DNA from: Candidatus Humimonas hydrogenitrophica
GTDB taxonomy: Bacteria; Gemmatimonadota; Gemmatimonadetes; Palauibacterales; Palauibacteraceae
Direction of reading: 5' to 3'
DNA length: 64,000 bases
NCBI GenBank assembly: GCA_947581615.1
Contig: CANPVD010000045.1
Coordinates: 41,799 to 105,798 of the forward strand
The notes below the pieces were generated by a model. That model was given only the letters and a program-made list of their open reading frames with translations. It had not been told where the DNA came from and searched no databases. The position numbers were made by a program, and so were the translations under genes. Every line of letters starts with the position of its first letter. Position 1 is the stretch's first letter. This document shows, in pieces, positions 19,753 through 27,887 of the stretch.

Positions 19753-20549
19753 TCGAAGGCCGGCTCGCGCTTCTCCACGAAGGCCTCGTAAGACTCGCGG
19801 AAGTTCGGGTTCTGCATGCACACCGCCTGGACCTTGGCCTCGGCCTCCAGGGCGCTGTCCAGGTCCATGACCGCCTCGCGGTCGAGGGCGTCCTTGGTGA
19901 CTTCGAGCGCGAAAGACGGACCCCGGGCCAGCTTCTGCGCGAGGGAGCGGGCTTCCGCCACGACCGTGTCGGCCGGGACGACGCGGTTGTAGAGGCCGAT
20001 CCGGTGCGCCTCGGCCGCGTCGATGAAGTCGCCGGTCATGAGGAGCTCGGTCGCCCGGCCCATCCCGACGATGCGCGGGAGGAGCCAGGAGGCGCCCATG
20101 TCGGCCCCCGAGAGCCCCACCCGCACGAACAGGAAGGCGATCTTCGCCGTCTCCGAGGCGATCCTGAGGTCGCAGGCCGAGGCGATCACGGCCCCGGCGC
20201 CGGCCACCGTCCCGTTGAGGGCCGCCACCACCGGGCGTCGGCACGCCCGGATCGAGGCGATCAGGTCGCAGGTGAGCCGCGTGAAGGCGAGGAGCCCCTG
20301 GTAGTCGCGTTCGAACAGCCGGCCGATGATGTCCTCCACGTCGCCGCCGGAGCAGAAGCCGCGTCCGCGTCCCGTCAGGAGCACGGCTCGCACGCCGGGC
20401 TCGGTGTCCAGGGCACGGAACGTGTCCCGGAGCTCCTCGTAGACCTCGAAGGTGAGGGCGTTGAGGCGTTCGGGCCGGTTCAGGGTGATCGTGGCCACCG
20501 AGGTGGCCTCGTCGTGCTCGTACAGGAACGAGGTGGGCTCCATGGGCAT
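19749..20549 (-). CDS. Crotonase-fold (enoyl-CoA hydratase family) protein with altered active site
   Basis: 266 residues with GGGAG before the ATG. The crotonase fold is clear: RPERLNALTFEVYEEL at 25-40, an oxyanion-hole segment GRGFCSGGDVED at 63-73, NGTVAGAGAVIAS at 112-124 and a hexamer-type C-terminus. The two glutamates of classical hydratases are absent: Val121 occupies the first position, and GLSGADMGASW (146-155) has an aspartate (150) where 4-chlorobenzoyl-CoA dehalogenase has its nucleophile. Hydration, ring-opening hydrolysis or isomerisation are all possible. It lies 33 bases after the Rid gene in the same operon. Confidence 0.88.
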   Translation of the reverse strand: MPMEPTSFLYEHDEATSVATITLNRPERLNALTFEVYEELRDTFRALDTEPGVRAVLLTGRGRGFCSGGDVEDIIGRLFERDYQGLLAFTRLTCDLIASIRACRRPVVAALNGTVAGAGAVIASACDLRIASETAKIAFLFVRVGLSGADMGASWLLPRIVGMGRATELLMTGDFIDAAEAHRIGLYNRVVPADTVVAEARSLAQKLARGPSFALEVTKDALDREAVMDLDSALEAEAKVQAVCMQNPNFRESYEAFVEKREPAFE

Positions 20550-20582
20550 CCGGTTCTCCCGTTCGGGTCGATGAAGGGGTCG

Positions 20583-21011
20583 TCAGGCGTCGCGCACGGG
20601 CCGCTCGCCGGGCGGCAGGACCGCCGTGGCCTCGATCTCGACCACGGCGCCCTCGTCCACCAGTCCGGTGACCTCGAGCACGGCCATGGCCGGGTAATGC
20701 CGCCCCATGAGCTCGCGGTATGCCTCGCCGAGGGGCCGCCGCGAGGCCCGGTAGGCGGCCAGGTCCGTGACGTACACGGTGAGTCGGCCGATGTCCCCGG
20801 CCGCGCCGCCCGCCTCGCGAACCACGGCCAGGACGTTGACGAGGGCGCCCCGGAACTGCTCCACGAAGGTCGAGCCGCGGATCTTCCCGTCGGCGTCCCG
20901 GTCCGTCTGGCCGGCCACCAGGAGCAGCCGGCCCCAGGCCGGAGCCAGGAGCCCGTGGTTCCAGCCGCGCGGCTTCCCGAGGGCCCCGGGGTTCACGATC
21001 CGGAAGCTCAC
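20583..21011 (-). CDS. RidA/YjgF/UK114 family protein lacking the catalytic arginine
   Basis: 142 residues; GTG start overlaps the SDR stop (GTGA). The Rid fold is indicated by LLVAGQTDRDADGKI, QFRGALVNVLAVVREAGG, RLTVYVTDL and the C-terminal GAVVEIEATAVLP. In RidA the segment PAR carries the arginine that holds the imine/enamine substrate; here it reads YPAMAVLEV with Met109. The EIEA motif is kept. The first product of the monooxygenase/reductase is an enamine-type amino-oxo-cyclohexene CoA ester, so a Rid protein that handles enamines would make sense, but without the arginine its chemistry is open. Confidence 0.9.
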   Translation of the reverse strand: MSFRIVNPGALGKPRGWNHGLLAPAWGRLLLVAGQTDRDADGKIRGSTFVEQFRGALVNVLAVVREAGGAAGDIGRLTVYVTDLAAYRASRRPLGEAYRELMGRHYPAMAVLEVTGLVDEGAVVEIEATAVLPPGERPVRDA

Positions 21012-21784
21012 GCCAGCAGCTCCCCCCCGTCGATCACGACGGCCTGCCCGTTCACCCCACGCGCCCCCTCCCCACACAGCCACACGGCCGCGTCCGCCAC
21101 CTCGCCGGGCTCGATGAGACGACCCTGGGGATTCTGGGAGAGGAGGAACCCAAGGGCCTCCTCGGGGGTGCGGTCCGTGGTGGCCGCGATGTCGGCCACC
21201 GCGTCCCGCGTCATGGCCGTGTCCACGTAGCCGGGGCACAGGGCGTTCACGGTGACTCCCCGGCCGGCCACCTCGGCGGCGGCGCAGCGGGCCAGCCCCA
21301 CGACGGCGTGCTTGGAGGCGGCGTAGGCGGCGATGTAGCGCGCCCCGGCGAGCCCGGCCACCGAGGCCACGTACACGATCCGGCCCCAGCCGCGCTCGGC
21401 CATGCCGGGCAGGAAGGCCCGGGTGCACAGGAAGGCGCCGGTGGCGTTCACCTCCAGCACCCGCCGCCACTCTTCCAGCTCGAGGTGCCGGATGGGGGCG
21501 GAGGAGGCGATCCCGGCCGCGTGCACGAGGACGTCCACGCGACCGAGCTCGGCGGCGGCCGCCCCGGCGAGAGCCTCGACCGCCTCGGGGTCCGTGACGT
21601 CGCAGGGCACGGCCACGGCACGTCCGCCGCCGGAGCGGATGCCGTCGGCCACGGCCTCGATCTCGCGGGCCGTGCGCGCGCTCACCGCGACGGCCGCCCC
21701 GGCTCCCGCCAGGGCGCGGGCGGCGGCCGCACCGATCCCCCGGCCGCCGCCGGTGACGACCGCCGTGCGGCCCTCGAGGCTCAC
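21008..21784 (-). CDS. Short-chain dehydrogenase/reductase, probable 3-hydroxyacyl-CoA dehydrogenase of the operon
   Basis: 258 residues; the GTG start overlaps the creatininase-family stop (GTGA). Classical SDR: cofactor motif TGGGRGIG at 11-18, HAAG at 88-91, catalytic Ser141, Tyr154 and Lys158 in YAASK, then NALCPGYVDTAM. The absence of an acidic residue and the presence of Arg37 after the second strand suggest NADP(H), though this is weak. In the beta-oxidation-like stage of anthranilate breakdown it could oxidise a hydroxyacyl-CoA intermediate. Confidence 0.9.
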   Translation of the reverse strand: MSLEGRTAVVTGGGRGIGAAAARALAGAGAAVAVSARTAREIEAVADGIRSGGGRAVAVPCDVTDPEAVEALAGAAAAELGRVDVLVHAAGIASSAPIRHLELEEWRRVLEVNATGAFLCTRAFLPGMAERGWGRIVYVASVAGLAGARYIAAYAASKHAVVGLARCAAAEVAGRGVTVNALCPGYVDTAMTRDAVADIAATTDRTPEEALGFLLSQNPQGRLIEPGEVADAAVWLCGEGARGVNGQAVVIDGGELLA

Positions 21785-22554
21785 GCGCGCCGCTCCGCGC
21801 CTTCGGGAAGCTCGGCCAGCACGGCCTCCTCGAGAATCGCCCCCAGGGTCGTGATCGTCTCCCGGCCTTCTTCGACCGTGGCCTCCGCCGGTGCGCCGCA
21901 GTAGGCCCGCGCCGCCCCCGCTTCCCGGAAGCTCGTCTTCCCGTCCCGGATCGCGTCCGACAGCGAGGCGTCGACGGCCGGCAGGGAGCGCCGAACCGCT
22001 TCCCGGACCAGGTCGGGGCGCGCCGCCAGGACGACCGAGCCCTCGAACCGGCCCGCGTGGCAGGCGCCGGACAGGAACTCGTCCCCCAGCCGCGGCGCCC
22101 AGCGGCGGGAGGCGAGGTCCGGGAAGACCGGGACCAGGCAGCCGACCCCGACGATCTCGTCCCGCGCCGCCCGCACCGACGCCCGGTGCGTGGGGTCCAC
22201 GTGCGGACTGGCGAAGCCCAGGACCCCCACGCCGTGGCGGGCCAGGCTGGCGGCCACGTCCACGAGGAGGGCGGTCACCGTCTCCGGCCGGATGTCGATC
22301 GTGCCCGGAAAGTCGGCCGCGAACCCGGCGGCCGTGTAGGCGAGGGGAGGCAGGACGAGCACCTCGAGTCCCCTGTCCGCCAGGCGGCGAGCCCCCTCGG
22401 CGACCATCGCCTCCGCCATGATCACGTCGGTGGACAGCGGGAGGTGCGGGCCGTGCGCCTCCACCGCGCCGATGGGGAGGAGGGCAACCGTCCGCGCCGG
22501 ATCCAGGGATCCGAGCTCCTCCCACGTGCAGTCCGCCATCTGCCGTACGGGCAT
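21781..22554 (-). CDS. Creatininase-family amidohydrolase, candidate N-formylkynurenine formamidase
   Basis: 257 residues, first gene of the operon, ATG close behind AGGAGG. The family metal site is visible: PIGAVEAHGPHLPLSTD with Glu32, His34 and Asp43, and CHAGRFEGS with His166 and Glu171. The usual NGHGGN motif is replaced by FASPHVDPTHR near 114-124. Creatininase-family enzymes are metal amidohydrolases, and one member, archaeal ArfB, is a formamide hydrolase. The operon has tryptophan dioxygenase and kynureninase but no KynB-type formamidase, so deformylating N-formylkynurenine is the most economical role. This is inference; a later amide or ring hydrolysis is the alternative. Confidence 0.85.
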   Translation of the reverse strand: MPVRQMADCTWEELGSLDPARTVALLPIGAVEAHGPHLPLSTDVIMAEAMVAEGARRLADRGLEVLVLPPLAYTAAGFAADFPGTIDIRPETVTALLVDVAASLARHGVGVLGFASPHVDPTHRASVRAARDEIVGVGCLVPVFPDLASRRWAPRLGDEFLSGACHAGRFEGSVVLAARPDLVREAVRRSLPAVDASLSDAIRDGKTSFREAGAARAYCGAPAEATVEEGRETITTLGAILEEAVLAELPEGAERRA

Positions 22555-22627
22555 GCTCCTCCTGCGCCGTCACCGCCTCGGTAGGCCTCGCGGGCGGCGC
22601 GGGCCGCGCCCACGTTCTCCGCCCGCC

Positions 22628-22642
22628 GTTGAGTAATTCTAG
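22628..22642. promoter_or_regulatory. AT-rich core of the divergent promoter region
   Basis: The 109-base gap between the eight-gene operon and the CoA ligase holds one AT-rich patch, GTTGAGTAATTCTAG. On the minus strand it reads TAGAAT at 22641-22636, a good -10 element about 80 bases from the operon start; the matching -35 (TGTGCG) is poor, so an activator may be needed. Confidence 0.4.
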
Positions 22643-22663
22643 CGCGAGGGCGACATTCCGCAC

Positions 22664-24307
22664 ATGCCTGGAACCGCTTCCGAACCGACCGACGTGCCGT
22701 TCGTGCCGCCCGAGCGCTTCAACATCGCCGACTACTTCCTGGACGATCGCGTGCGGGAGGGGCGCGGGGAGCGCACGGCCCTGGTCATGGACACGGGGCG
22801 CTGGACGTACGGGGAGGTCCAGGTTTTTGCCAACCGCTTCGCCCACCGGCTCCGGGGGGCCGGGGTCGAGCCCGAGCAGCGCGTTCTCCTCGCCCTCCCG
22901 GACGGGGTCGAGCTGGTGGCGGCCCTGTTCGCCGTGCTCAAGGCGGGGGCGGTCGCGGCCCTGGTGAACCCGGGCCTGTCGGCCGAGGAGATCGAGTACT
23001 TCATCGGCTACACGCGCGCGACCGTGCTGGTGACCGACCGGGATCGCGTCGGGACCTTCCTCGAGGCGAGGGAGCGGGCGGCGCGCGCCGCCCGCGATTT
23101 CCTCAAGGCCGTGCTGGTGGTCGGGGACCCGGCCTTCGACGAGGCGCTGGCCTCGGCGCCGGAGGAGTTCGACAGCTTCCCCACGCACCGGGACGACGCG
23201 GCCATCTGGCTGTTCTCGGGCGGCACCACGGGCCGCCCCAAGGCGGCGGTCCAGACCCACACCTCCTACGCCAACGCCTCCGTCTGCTACGGCGGGCACG
23301 TGATCGGCTACCGGCCCGAGGACGTCACCCTGTCGGTGCCCAAGCTCTACTTCGGCTACGCGATGGGAGCCAACCTGTTCTTCCCGTTCGCGGTCGGTGC
23401 CACCTCGGTCCTGGACCCGGAGCGCTGCACCGCGGAGCGCCTGTTCGGCCTCATCGAGCGCCATCGCCCCACCGTCCTCGTCAACGTGCCCACCATGGTG
23501 AACCGCCTGGTGAGCGACCCGTCGGCTTCCACGCGCGACCTGTCGTCTCTCCGGGTGTCGATGTCCGCCGGAGAGGCACTGCCCGTGGAGCTCCACCGGC
23601 GCTGGGACGAGGCCTTCGGCGTCGAGCTGCTGGACGGCCTCGGCACGGCCGAGATGTGGCACATCTTCCTCTCGAACCGGAGAGGCGACGTGCGACCCGG
23701 CACCCTGGGGAAGGCGGTGCCCGGCTACGAGGTCCGCGTGTGCGACGAGGAGGGCCGCCCGCTGCCCCGGGGCGAGACGGGATGGCTGTGGGTGCGGGGC
23801 CACTCGCGCGCCATCGGCTACTGGCAGCGCATGGACGAATCCCGGCGCGCCTTCCGAGGCGAGTGGTACGCCTCCAGCGACATGGTCCGCGAAGACGCGG
23901 ACGGGTACGTCGTCTACTGCGGACGCGGGGACGACATGCTCAAGGTGTCGGGAAAGTGGCTCTCCCCCAAGGAGGTCGAGGACTGCCTCGTGGAGCACCC
24001 CGCCGTGCGCGAGGCGGTGGTGGTGGGGGCCGCCAACGCGGCGGGCCTCACCAAGCCGTGGGCCTTCGTGGTGCCCGAGAGCGAGGGGTCGGGCGCGGCC
24101 GCCGGGACCGACGCCGGGGCGGGGCGACCCTCGGGCGGCGACGAAGGGGATCTCGCCGAGGCGCTCCAGGTGTGGGTCCGGGAGCGGCTGGCGCCCTACA
24201 AGTACCCGAGGCGGGTGGTGCTGGTAGCGGACCTGCCCCGCACCCACCTGGGGAAGGTGGACCGGGGGGCCGTGCGTCGCAGGGCCAGGGAGCTCGGCCG
24301 GGAGTGA
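22664..24307 (+). CDS. Aryl-CoA ligase (benzoate/2-aminobenzoate-CoA ligase family)
   Basis: 547 residues. Adenylate-forming enzyme: phosphate loop FSGGTTGRPK at 184-193, GLGTAEMW near 326, the hinge region YCGRGDDMLKVSGKWLSP near 420-437 (key residues Asp, Lys) and the C-terminal LPRTHLGKVDR with catalytic Lys531. PERFNIADYFLDDRV near the N-terminus is characteristic of the benzoate-CoA ligase group. It would activate anthranilate, released by kynureninase, to anthraniloyl-CoA for the monooxygenase/reductase. A low-complexity Gly/Ala insert (about 485-505) precedes the last lobe. Divergent from and probably co-regulated with the minus-strand operon. Confidence 0.9.
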   Translation: MPGTASEPTDVPFVPPERFNIADYFLDDRVREGRGERTALVMDTGRWTYGEVQVFANRFAHRLRGAGVEPEQRVLLALPDGVELVAALFAVLKAGAVAALVNPGLSAEEIEYFIGYTRATVLVTDRDRVGTFLEARERAARAARDFLKAVLVVGDPAFDEALASAPEEFDSFPTHRDDAAIWLFSGGTTGRPKAAVQTHTSYANASVCYGGHVIGYRPEDVTLSVPKLYFGYAMGANLFFPFAVGATSVLDPERCTAERLFGLIERHRPTVLVNVPTMVNRLVSDPSASTRDLSSLRVSMSAGEALPVELHRRWDEAFGVELLDGLGTAEMWHIFLSNRRGDVRPGTLGKAVPGYEVRVCDEEGRPLPRGETGWLWVRGHSRAIGYWQRMDESRRAFRGEWYASSDMVREDADGYVVYCGRGDDMLKVSGKWLSPKEVEDCLVEHPAVREAVVVGAANAAGLTKPWAFVVPESEGSGAAAGTDAGAGRPSGGDEGDLAEALQVWVRERLAPYKYPRRVVLVADLPRTHLGKVDRGAVRRRARELGRE

Positions 24308-24364
24308 CCGGTCGGCCCCCGGCCGCCGCAGGACTCGCGGCTCTCCGCCGGAGGCGGGTCGCTC

Positions 24365-25315
24365 CTAGCCGGCGCTGGCGAGAGCTTCGACGGGCGTGAG
24401 CCAGCCGTGCTCGTCCGCCGCCTCACCGTGCACGATGGCCATGAACCTCGCCTGGATGTCCCGGGTCACCGGCCCGGCCACGCCCTCCCCGATCGTGATC
24501 CGGTCCACGCTGCGAACCGGGGTCACCTCGGCGGCCGTGCCCGTGAAGAAGAGCTCGTCGGCGGAGTAGAGGGTCTCGCGGGGCACGGGCTGCTCCCGCA
24601 CCGGGATCCCCAGGTCGCCCGCCAGCGTGAGGACGGCGTCCCGGGTGATCCCGCGCAGCGAGGTCCCGTCCAGGTCCGGGGTGACGAGGACTCCATCACG
24701 CACCAGGAACAGGTTCTGCCCGCTCCCCTCGCTCACCAGCCCGCCCGGGCCGAGCGCGATCCCCTCGGAGAAGCCGTTGGTGATGGCCTCGAGCTTGATC
24801 AGGGTGGCGTTCGTATAGTGTCCCCCGGCCTTGGCGCTGGCCGGGAAGGTGTTGGGGTGCGGACGGTGCCAGCTCGAGACGCAGACGTCGACGCCCCTCT
24901 CGAGGGCGCCTTCGCCCAGGTAGGTCCCCCACGGCCAGGTGGGAATGTAGGTCTCGATCGGGCTGGAGCGGGTGTCGAGGCCGGCGGCCCCGTAGCCTCT
25001 CAGCACCGTGGGCCGTATGTAGCACGAGCCGAGCTCGTTGCGCGTCACGGCCGCGGCGCACGCCTCCTCCAGCGCCTCCGGCGAGTGGTCGGGGACCATG
25101 CGGTACACCCGGCACGAGTCGTACAGGCGACGGATGTGTTCCGCGAGCCGGAAGATCGCGGGTCCTCCGGGAGTCTCGTAGCAGCGGATCCCCTCGAACA
25201 CCGAGGCGCCGAACTGCACGGCGCTGGCCAGCACGTGGAGACGGGCGTCCTCCCACCGGATGAAGGTCCCGTCCTTCCAGATCCACTCGGTCTCCGTGAA
25301 CTGCGACGCAGGCAT
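24365..25315 (-). CDS. ilvE: Branched-chain amino acid aminotransferase
   Basis: 316 residues; ATG at 25315 follows GGAGAG. Fold type IV PLP enzyme: VQFGASVFEGIRCY near 33-46, RLAEHIRRLYDS, YIRPTVLRG, the PLP lysine in SAKAGGHYTNATL near 160, EGSGQNLFLVRDG near 196, and LFFTGTAAEVTPV near 268. It transfers amino groups between branched-chain amino acids and 2-oxoglutarate. It follows the SDR at 25342 by 26 bases, so these minus-strand genes form one unit. Whether this serves general amino acid metabolism or the neighbouring tryptophan pathway is unknown. Confidence 0.93.
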   Translation of the reverse strand: MPASQFTETEWIWKDGTFIRWEDARLHVLASAVQFGASVFEGIRCYETPGGPAIFRLAEHIRRLYDSCRVYRMVPDHSPEALEEACAAAVTRNELGSCYIRPTVLRGYGAAGLDTRSSPIETYIPTWPWGTYLGEGALERGVDVCVSSWHRPHPNTFPASAKAGGHYTNATLIKLEAITNGFSEGIALGPGGLVSEGSGQNLFLVRDGVLVTPDLDGTSLRGITRDAVLTLAGDLGIPVREQPVPRETLYSADELFFTGTAAEVTPVRSVDRITIGEGVAGPVTRDIQARFMAIVHGEAADEHGWLTPVEALASAG

Positions 25316-25341
25316 GTTCGCTCTCCGCTCGGTTCGTTCCG

Positions 25342-26118
25342 CTACACCAACGACCGGATCCATCCGCCATCCACGGGCACCGAGGTGCCCGTGATGTAGC
25401 TGGCCCGCTCCGAGGCCAGGAAAGCCACGAGCGCGGCCAGCTCGCGGGGTCTTCCGATGCGGCCCATCGGAATCTCCCTCGTCCAGTGCTCGAAGGCCGT
25501 CTCGTCGCCCGGCGCTCCGCCCGACAGCTCCTCGAGACGCTGGGTGCGCGTGTAGCCGGGCATGACGTTGTTCACCGTGATGCCCAGCGGCGCGACATCG
25601 TTGGCGAGCGTGCGGGCCAGCCCGGTGACCGCCGCCCGCAGGCTGTTCGAGAGGATGAGGTTCTGGATGGGCTGCTTGACCGCGATGGAGGTGATCGTGA
25701 TGATCCGGCCCCAGCGCCGCTCCTTCATGCCCGGGAGGACGCGCCGCACGAGCTCCACGACGCTCTCGAGCAGGAGCCGCTCGGCCGAGCGCCACGTGTC
25801 CAGGTCATGGGTCTCGAACGACCCGGCCGGCGGTCCCCCGGTGTTGGTGACCAGGATGTCGATCCGTCCGAAGGCACGCTCGGCTCCCGTCACCGCGGCC
25901 TCCACGCCCTCCAGGGTGGAGAGGTCCGCGGTCACCGCGGCGACGTCGGCGCCCGTCTCCGCCTCGATCGCGGCCCGCGTCTCCTCGAGCTGCTTCTCTC
26001 CGCGGGCGCACAGCACCACGTCGGCGCCCTCGGCGGCCAGCTCTCGGGCCACCGCCCGTCCGAGGCCGGTGCTCGAGCCGCCCACGAGGGCCACGCGTCC
26101 GCTCAGTCCCAGATCCAT
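25342..26118 (-). CDS. SDR-family protein with Tyr-to-Ser and Lys-to-Arg changes at the active site
   Basis: 258 residues. The Rossmann part is intact: LVGGSSTGLG at 11-20, ARG after the second strand, TNTGG at 91-95 and Ser144. The YxxxK motif is missing: the aligned stretch LSNSLRAAVTGLA (156-168) has Ser157 for tyrosine and Arg161 for lysine. The end VDGGWIRSLV is normal for the family. The protein may bind a nucleotide without classical dehydrogenase chemistry, or use other residues. It lies between a cupin gene (67 bases upstream) and ilvE (26 bases downstream). Confidence 0.88.
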   Translation of the reverse strand: MDLGLSGRVALVGGSSTGLGRAVARELAAEGADVVLCARGEKQLEETRAAIEAETGADVAAVTADLSTLEGVEAAVTGAERAFGRIDILVTNTGGPPAGSFETHDLDTWRSAERLLLESVVELVRRVLPGMKERRWGRIITITSIAVKQPIQNLILSNSLRAAVTGLARTLANDVAPLGITVNNVMPGYTRTQRLEELSGGAPGDETAFEHWTREIPMGRIGRPRELAALVAFLASERASYITGTSVPVDGGWIRSLV

Positions 26119-26185
26119 GCGGTCCTCTCCAGGCAGGTCGTCGTGCAGTGGATGTCCGGCAGCACGCTCGGGTCGTGGGACCGAC

Positions 26186-26563
26186 TCACCCCTGTTCGTG
26201 GAAGTAGGAGTCCGTCCCGTCCAGCCAGTCCTGGCGCGGAGGGCAGAACACGTCGACGTCCAGCGTGTCCTCGAGCGCCTCCGCCTTGTGCGGGAGGTGG
26301 GAGGGGATGTGGAGCACCTCCCCGGCGCGGACCACGATCTCCTCCCGGCCGTCCTCGCCCAGCCAGAAGCGGAGCGCCCCCTCCAGGATGTAGGTGATCT
26401 GCTCGTTGTCGTGCTCGTGCTTGGGCACGACCGCGCCCCGGTCCAGGTACACGTGGGCCAGCATCATGCGCTCGCCCGTGACCAGGCGACGGCTGATCGA
26501 GTCCGTGACCGCCTCGCGCGGCATGTCATCCCAGCGAAAATGCCGGGCCTCGGGTTGGCTCAT
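26186..26563 (-). CDS. Single-domain cupin protein
   Basis: 125 residues from the ATG at 26563, with GAGGAG upstream. The cupin motifs are KHEHDNEQITYILEG (metal ligands HxH and Glu, residues about 51-65) and LHIPSHLPHKAEAL with a histidine near 95. It resembles small KdgF-like and dioxygenase-like cupins; substrate unknown. A conserved acidic tail DWLDGTDSYFHEQG follows the barrel. It heads the cupin-SDR-ilvE group on the minus strand. Confidence 0.88.
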   Translation of the reverse strand: MSQPEARHFRWDDMPREAVTDSISRRLVTGERMMLAHVYLDRGAVVPKHEHDNEQITYILEGALRFWLGEDGREEIVVRAGEVLHIPSHLPHKAEALEDTLDVDVFCPPRQDWLDGTDSYFHEQG

Positions 26564-26635
26564 CGGCAGGGCTCCTCGTGGCTCGGGTTCTTCGCTCAAT
26601 GGGTGGGGTGCCCGCTCGCGCGGCAAGGGCGCGCC

Positions 26636-27436
26636 TCAGGACGCCCCGCCCCCTTCCCAGTAGTGGTCGTCGGTGATGGGCTTCCAGCGCGCGGGGTCGA
26701 ACAGGGCCGGATCCAGACGGTCGGGCGATCGGATGTTCGAATAGTCCTCGGTCTGGAAGAGCTTGCCGTCCAGGTACAGGTCCAGGTGCGTCTCCACCCA
26801 GCCGTCGGCGAGCGGTTTCCAGCCATCGATGCGGGCGTCCAGCAGCCGCGTCCCGAGGGGCTGGATGTCCCGTACCGTGAGGAGCCGATCCGCATCCACC
26901 CAGAACTGCGGCGAGGTCGAGTCCCCGGGAGGAGCCCCCACGATCCACACGGGAGTCCCCTTCCACTCACCCCGGCGGATCGGGCCCAGGTCCACGCCCA
27001 GGCTGTCCAGGACCTTCTCGCTGCGCTCGACGGGCTGCAGGTACACGTCGGCCAGGAGCACGGCGAGCGGGTTGGTGTCGGCGGCCGAGTCGGCCAGCTG
27101 GCCGTTCTGGTAGCTGTAGCGCATCCCGTCCACGTACAGGGCGCCGTTGCCCTGGTCGAGGGGCTCCATGTCGATGCGGAGCTTCCCGACCGTCAGCGCC
27201 TCGTACCAGGTCGTGGTGTCGGCCTCGCCCGCCCTGGGGAAGCGGACCGTCTGCTGGACGAAGGTGACGTTGCGGGGCCAGTGGTCCCGGTAGAGGTCGT
27301 GCATGGCCTGCAGGAGCTCTCGGCCGGACGTGAACGTGCGGCCGGCAGCCGATCGATCCTGCCGGCCGCAGCCGGCGGAGGAGGCGGCCAGCGCCAGGAC
27401 GGCGGTCGCCCACAGGGCTCGGGACGGGGTCTGCAT
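26636..27436 (-). CDS. Lipoprotein with LolA/outer-membrane-lipoprotein-sorting-like fold
   Basis: 266 residues with a lipoprotein signal (lipobox SAGC at residues 20-23). The mature part has a strand-rich pattern of the LolA/LolB kind: QAMHDLYRDHWPRNVTFVQQTV, then KLRIDMEPL, ALYVDGMRYSY, QFWVDADRLLTVRDI and PSPDRLDPALFDPARW-like end (SPDRLDP, LFDPARW). Such proteins are periplasmic or outer-membrane lipid carriers or sensors; function here is unproved. A good promoter lies upstream at 27532-27505. Confidence 0.8.
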   Translation of the reverse strand: MQTPSRALWATAVLALAASSAGCGRQDRSAAGRTFTSGRELLQAMHDLYRDHWPRNVTFVQQTVRFPRAGEADTTTWYEALTVGKLRIDMEPLDQGNGALYVDGMRYSYQNGQLADSAADTNPLAVLLADVYLQPVERSEKVLDSLGVDLGPIRRGEWKGTPVWIVGAPPGDSTSPQFWVDADRLLTVRDIQPLGTRLLDARIDGWKPLADGWVETHLDLYLDGKLFQTEDYSNIRSPDRLDPALFDPARWKPITDDHYWEGGGAS

Positions 27437-27887
27437 GGGGCCTCCCGGGAGTCGAGGGTGCGCGCCGGCGGCTGGCGAGGGACGGCCGGCGGCGTGGGCC
27501 TGCTATCCTAGCATCCGCCGGGTCCGTGTCAATCGAGCGGGCCCGAGCGCTCGCCTCCGGGCCCGGCCCACGCATTCCTTGACGCAGTGTGCATTCTTTT
27601 CATACCAGGGTCCCGGCCGCGCGCTGTCCGCCCGAGTCCCTCTCCGACCCGCGGTCCGCTTCAAAGCCCCTCCGTGCCTGGCGGATGGGCGGCCGGCCCA
27701 CGCGCCCCGGTCCCCGCCGGCGGTCCGGCACGGGGACTGCTCTATCTCCTGGTCGTCCAGGGGAACGGGCACTCCCGACCGACGGGTCGGGCTCACCGTC
27801 GCGCAGGGGCCGGGGCCATGGAGGCCTTCGGCCCCTTCGTGCATCCGTTCCCTCTCGGTGTCCTGTCACACGGAAGGGGAGCACGCC
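27437..27887. other. Divergent gap between two lipoprotein genes
   Basis: No gene is supportable in these 451 bases. The part near 27500-27610 is clearly less GC-rich and holds the minus-strand promoter listed separately. A possible plus-strand element, TTGACG at 27579-27584 followed by ATACCA 17 bases on, is too weak to annotate. The rest shows nothing I can interpret. Confidence 0.5.
27505..27532 (-). promoter_or_regulatory. Sigma70-like promoter for the lipoprotein gene at 27436
   Basis: On the minus strand TTGACA (27532-27527) is followed after 16 bases by TAGGAT (27510-27505). The -35 is a perfect consensus. The -10 overlaps a short inverted repeat TGCTA-TCC-TAGCA. The leader would be about 60 bases. 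Confidence 0.7.

Noticed and set aside
21811..24247. N-terminal 800-residue extension of the SDR at 21008
   Set aside because: The frame is open upstream but antisense to the ligase gene and overlapping the creatininase gene; the SDR begins cleanly at a GTG with a GTGA overlap.
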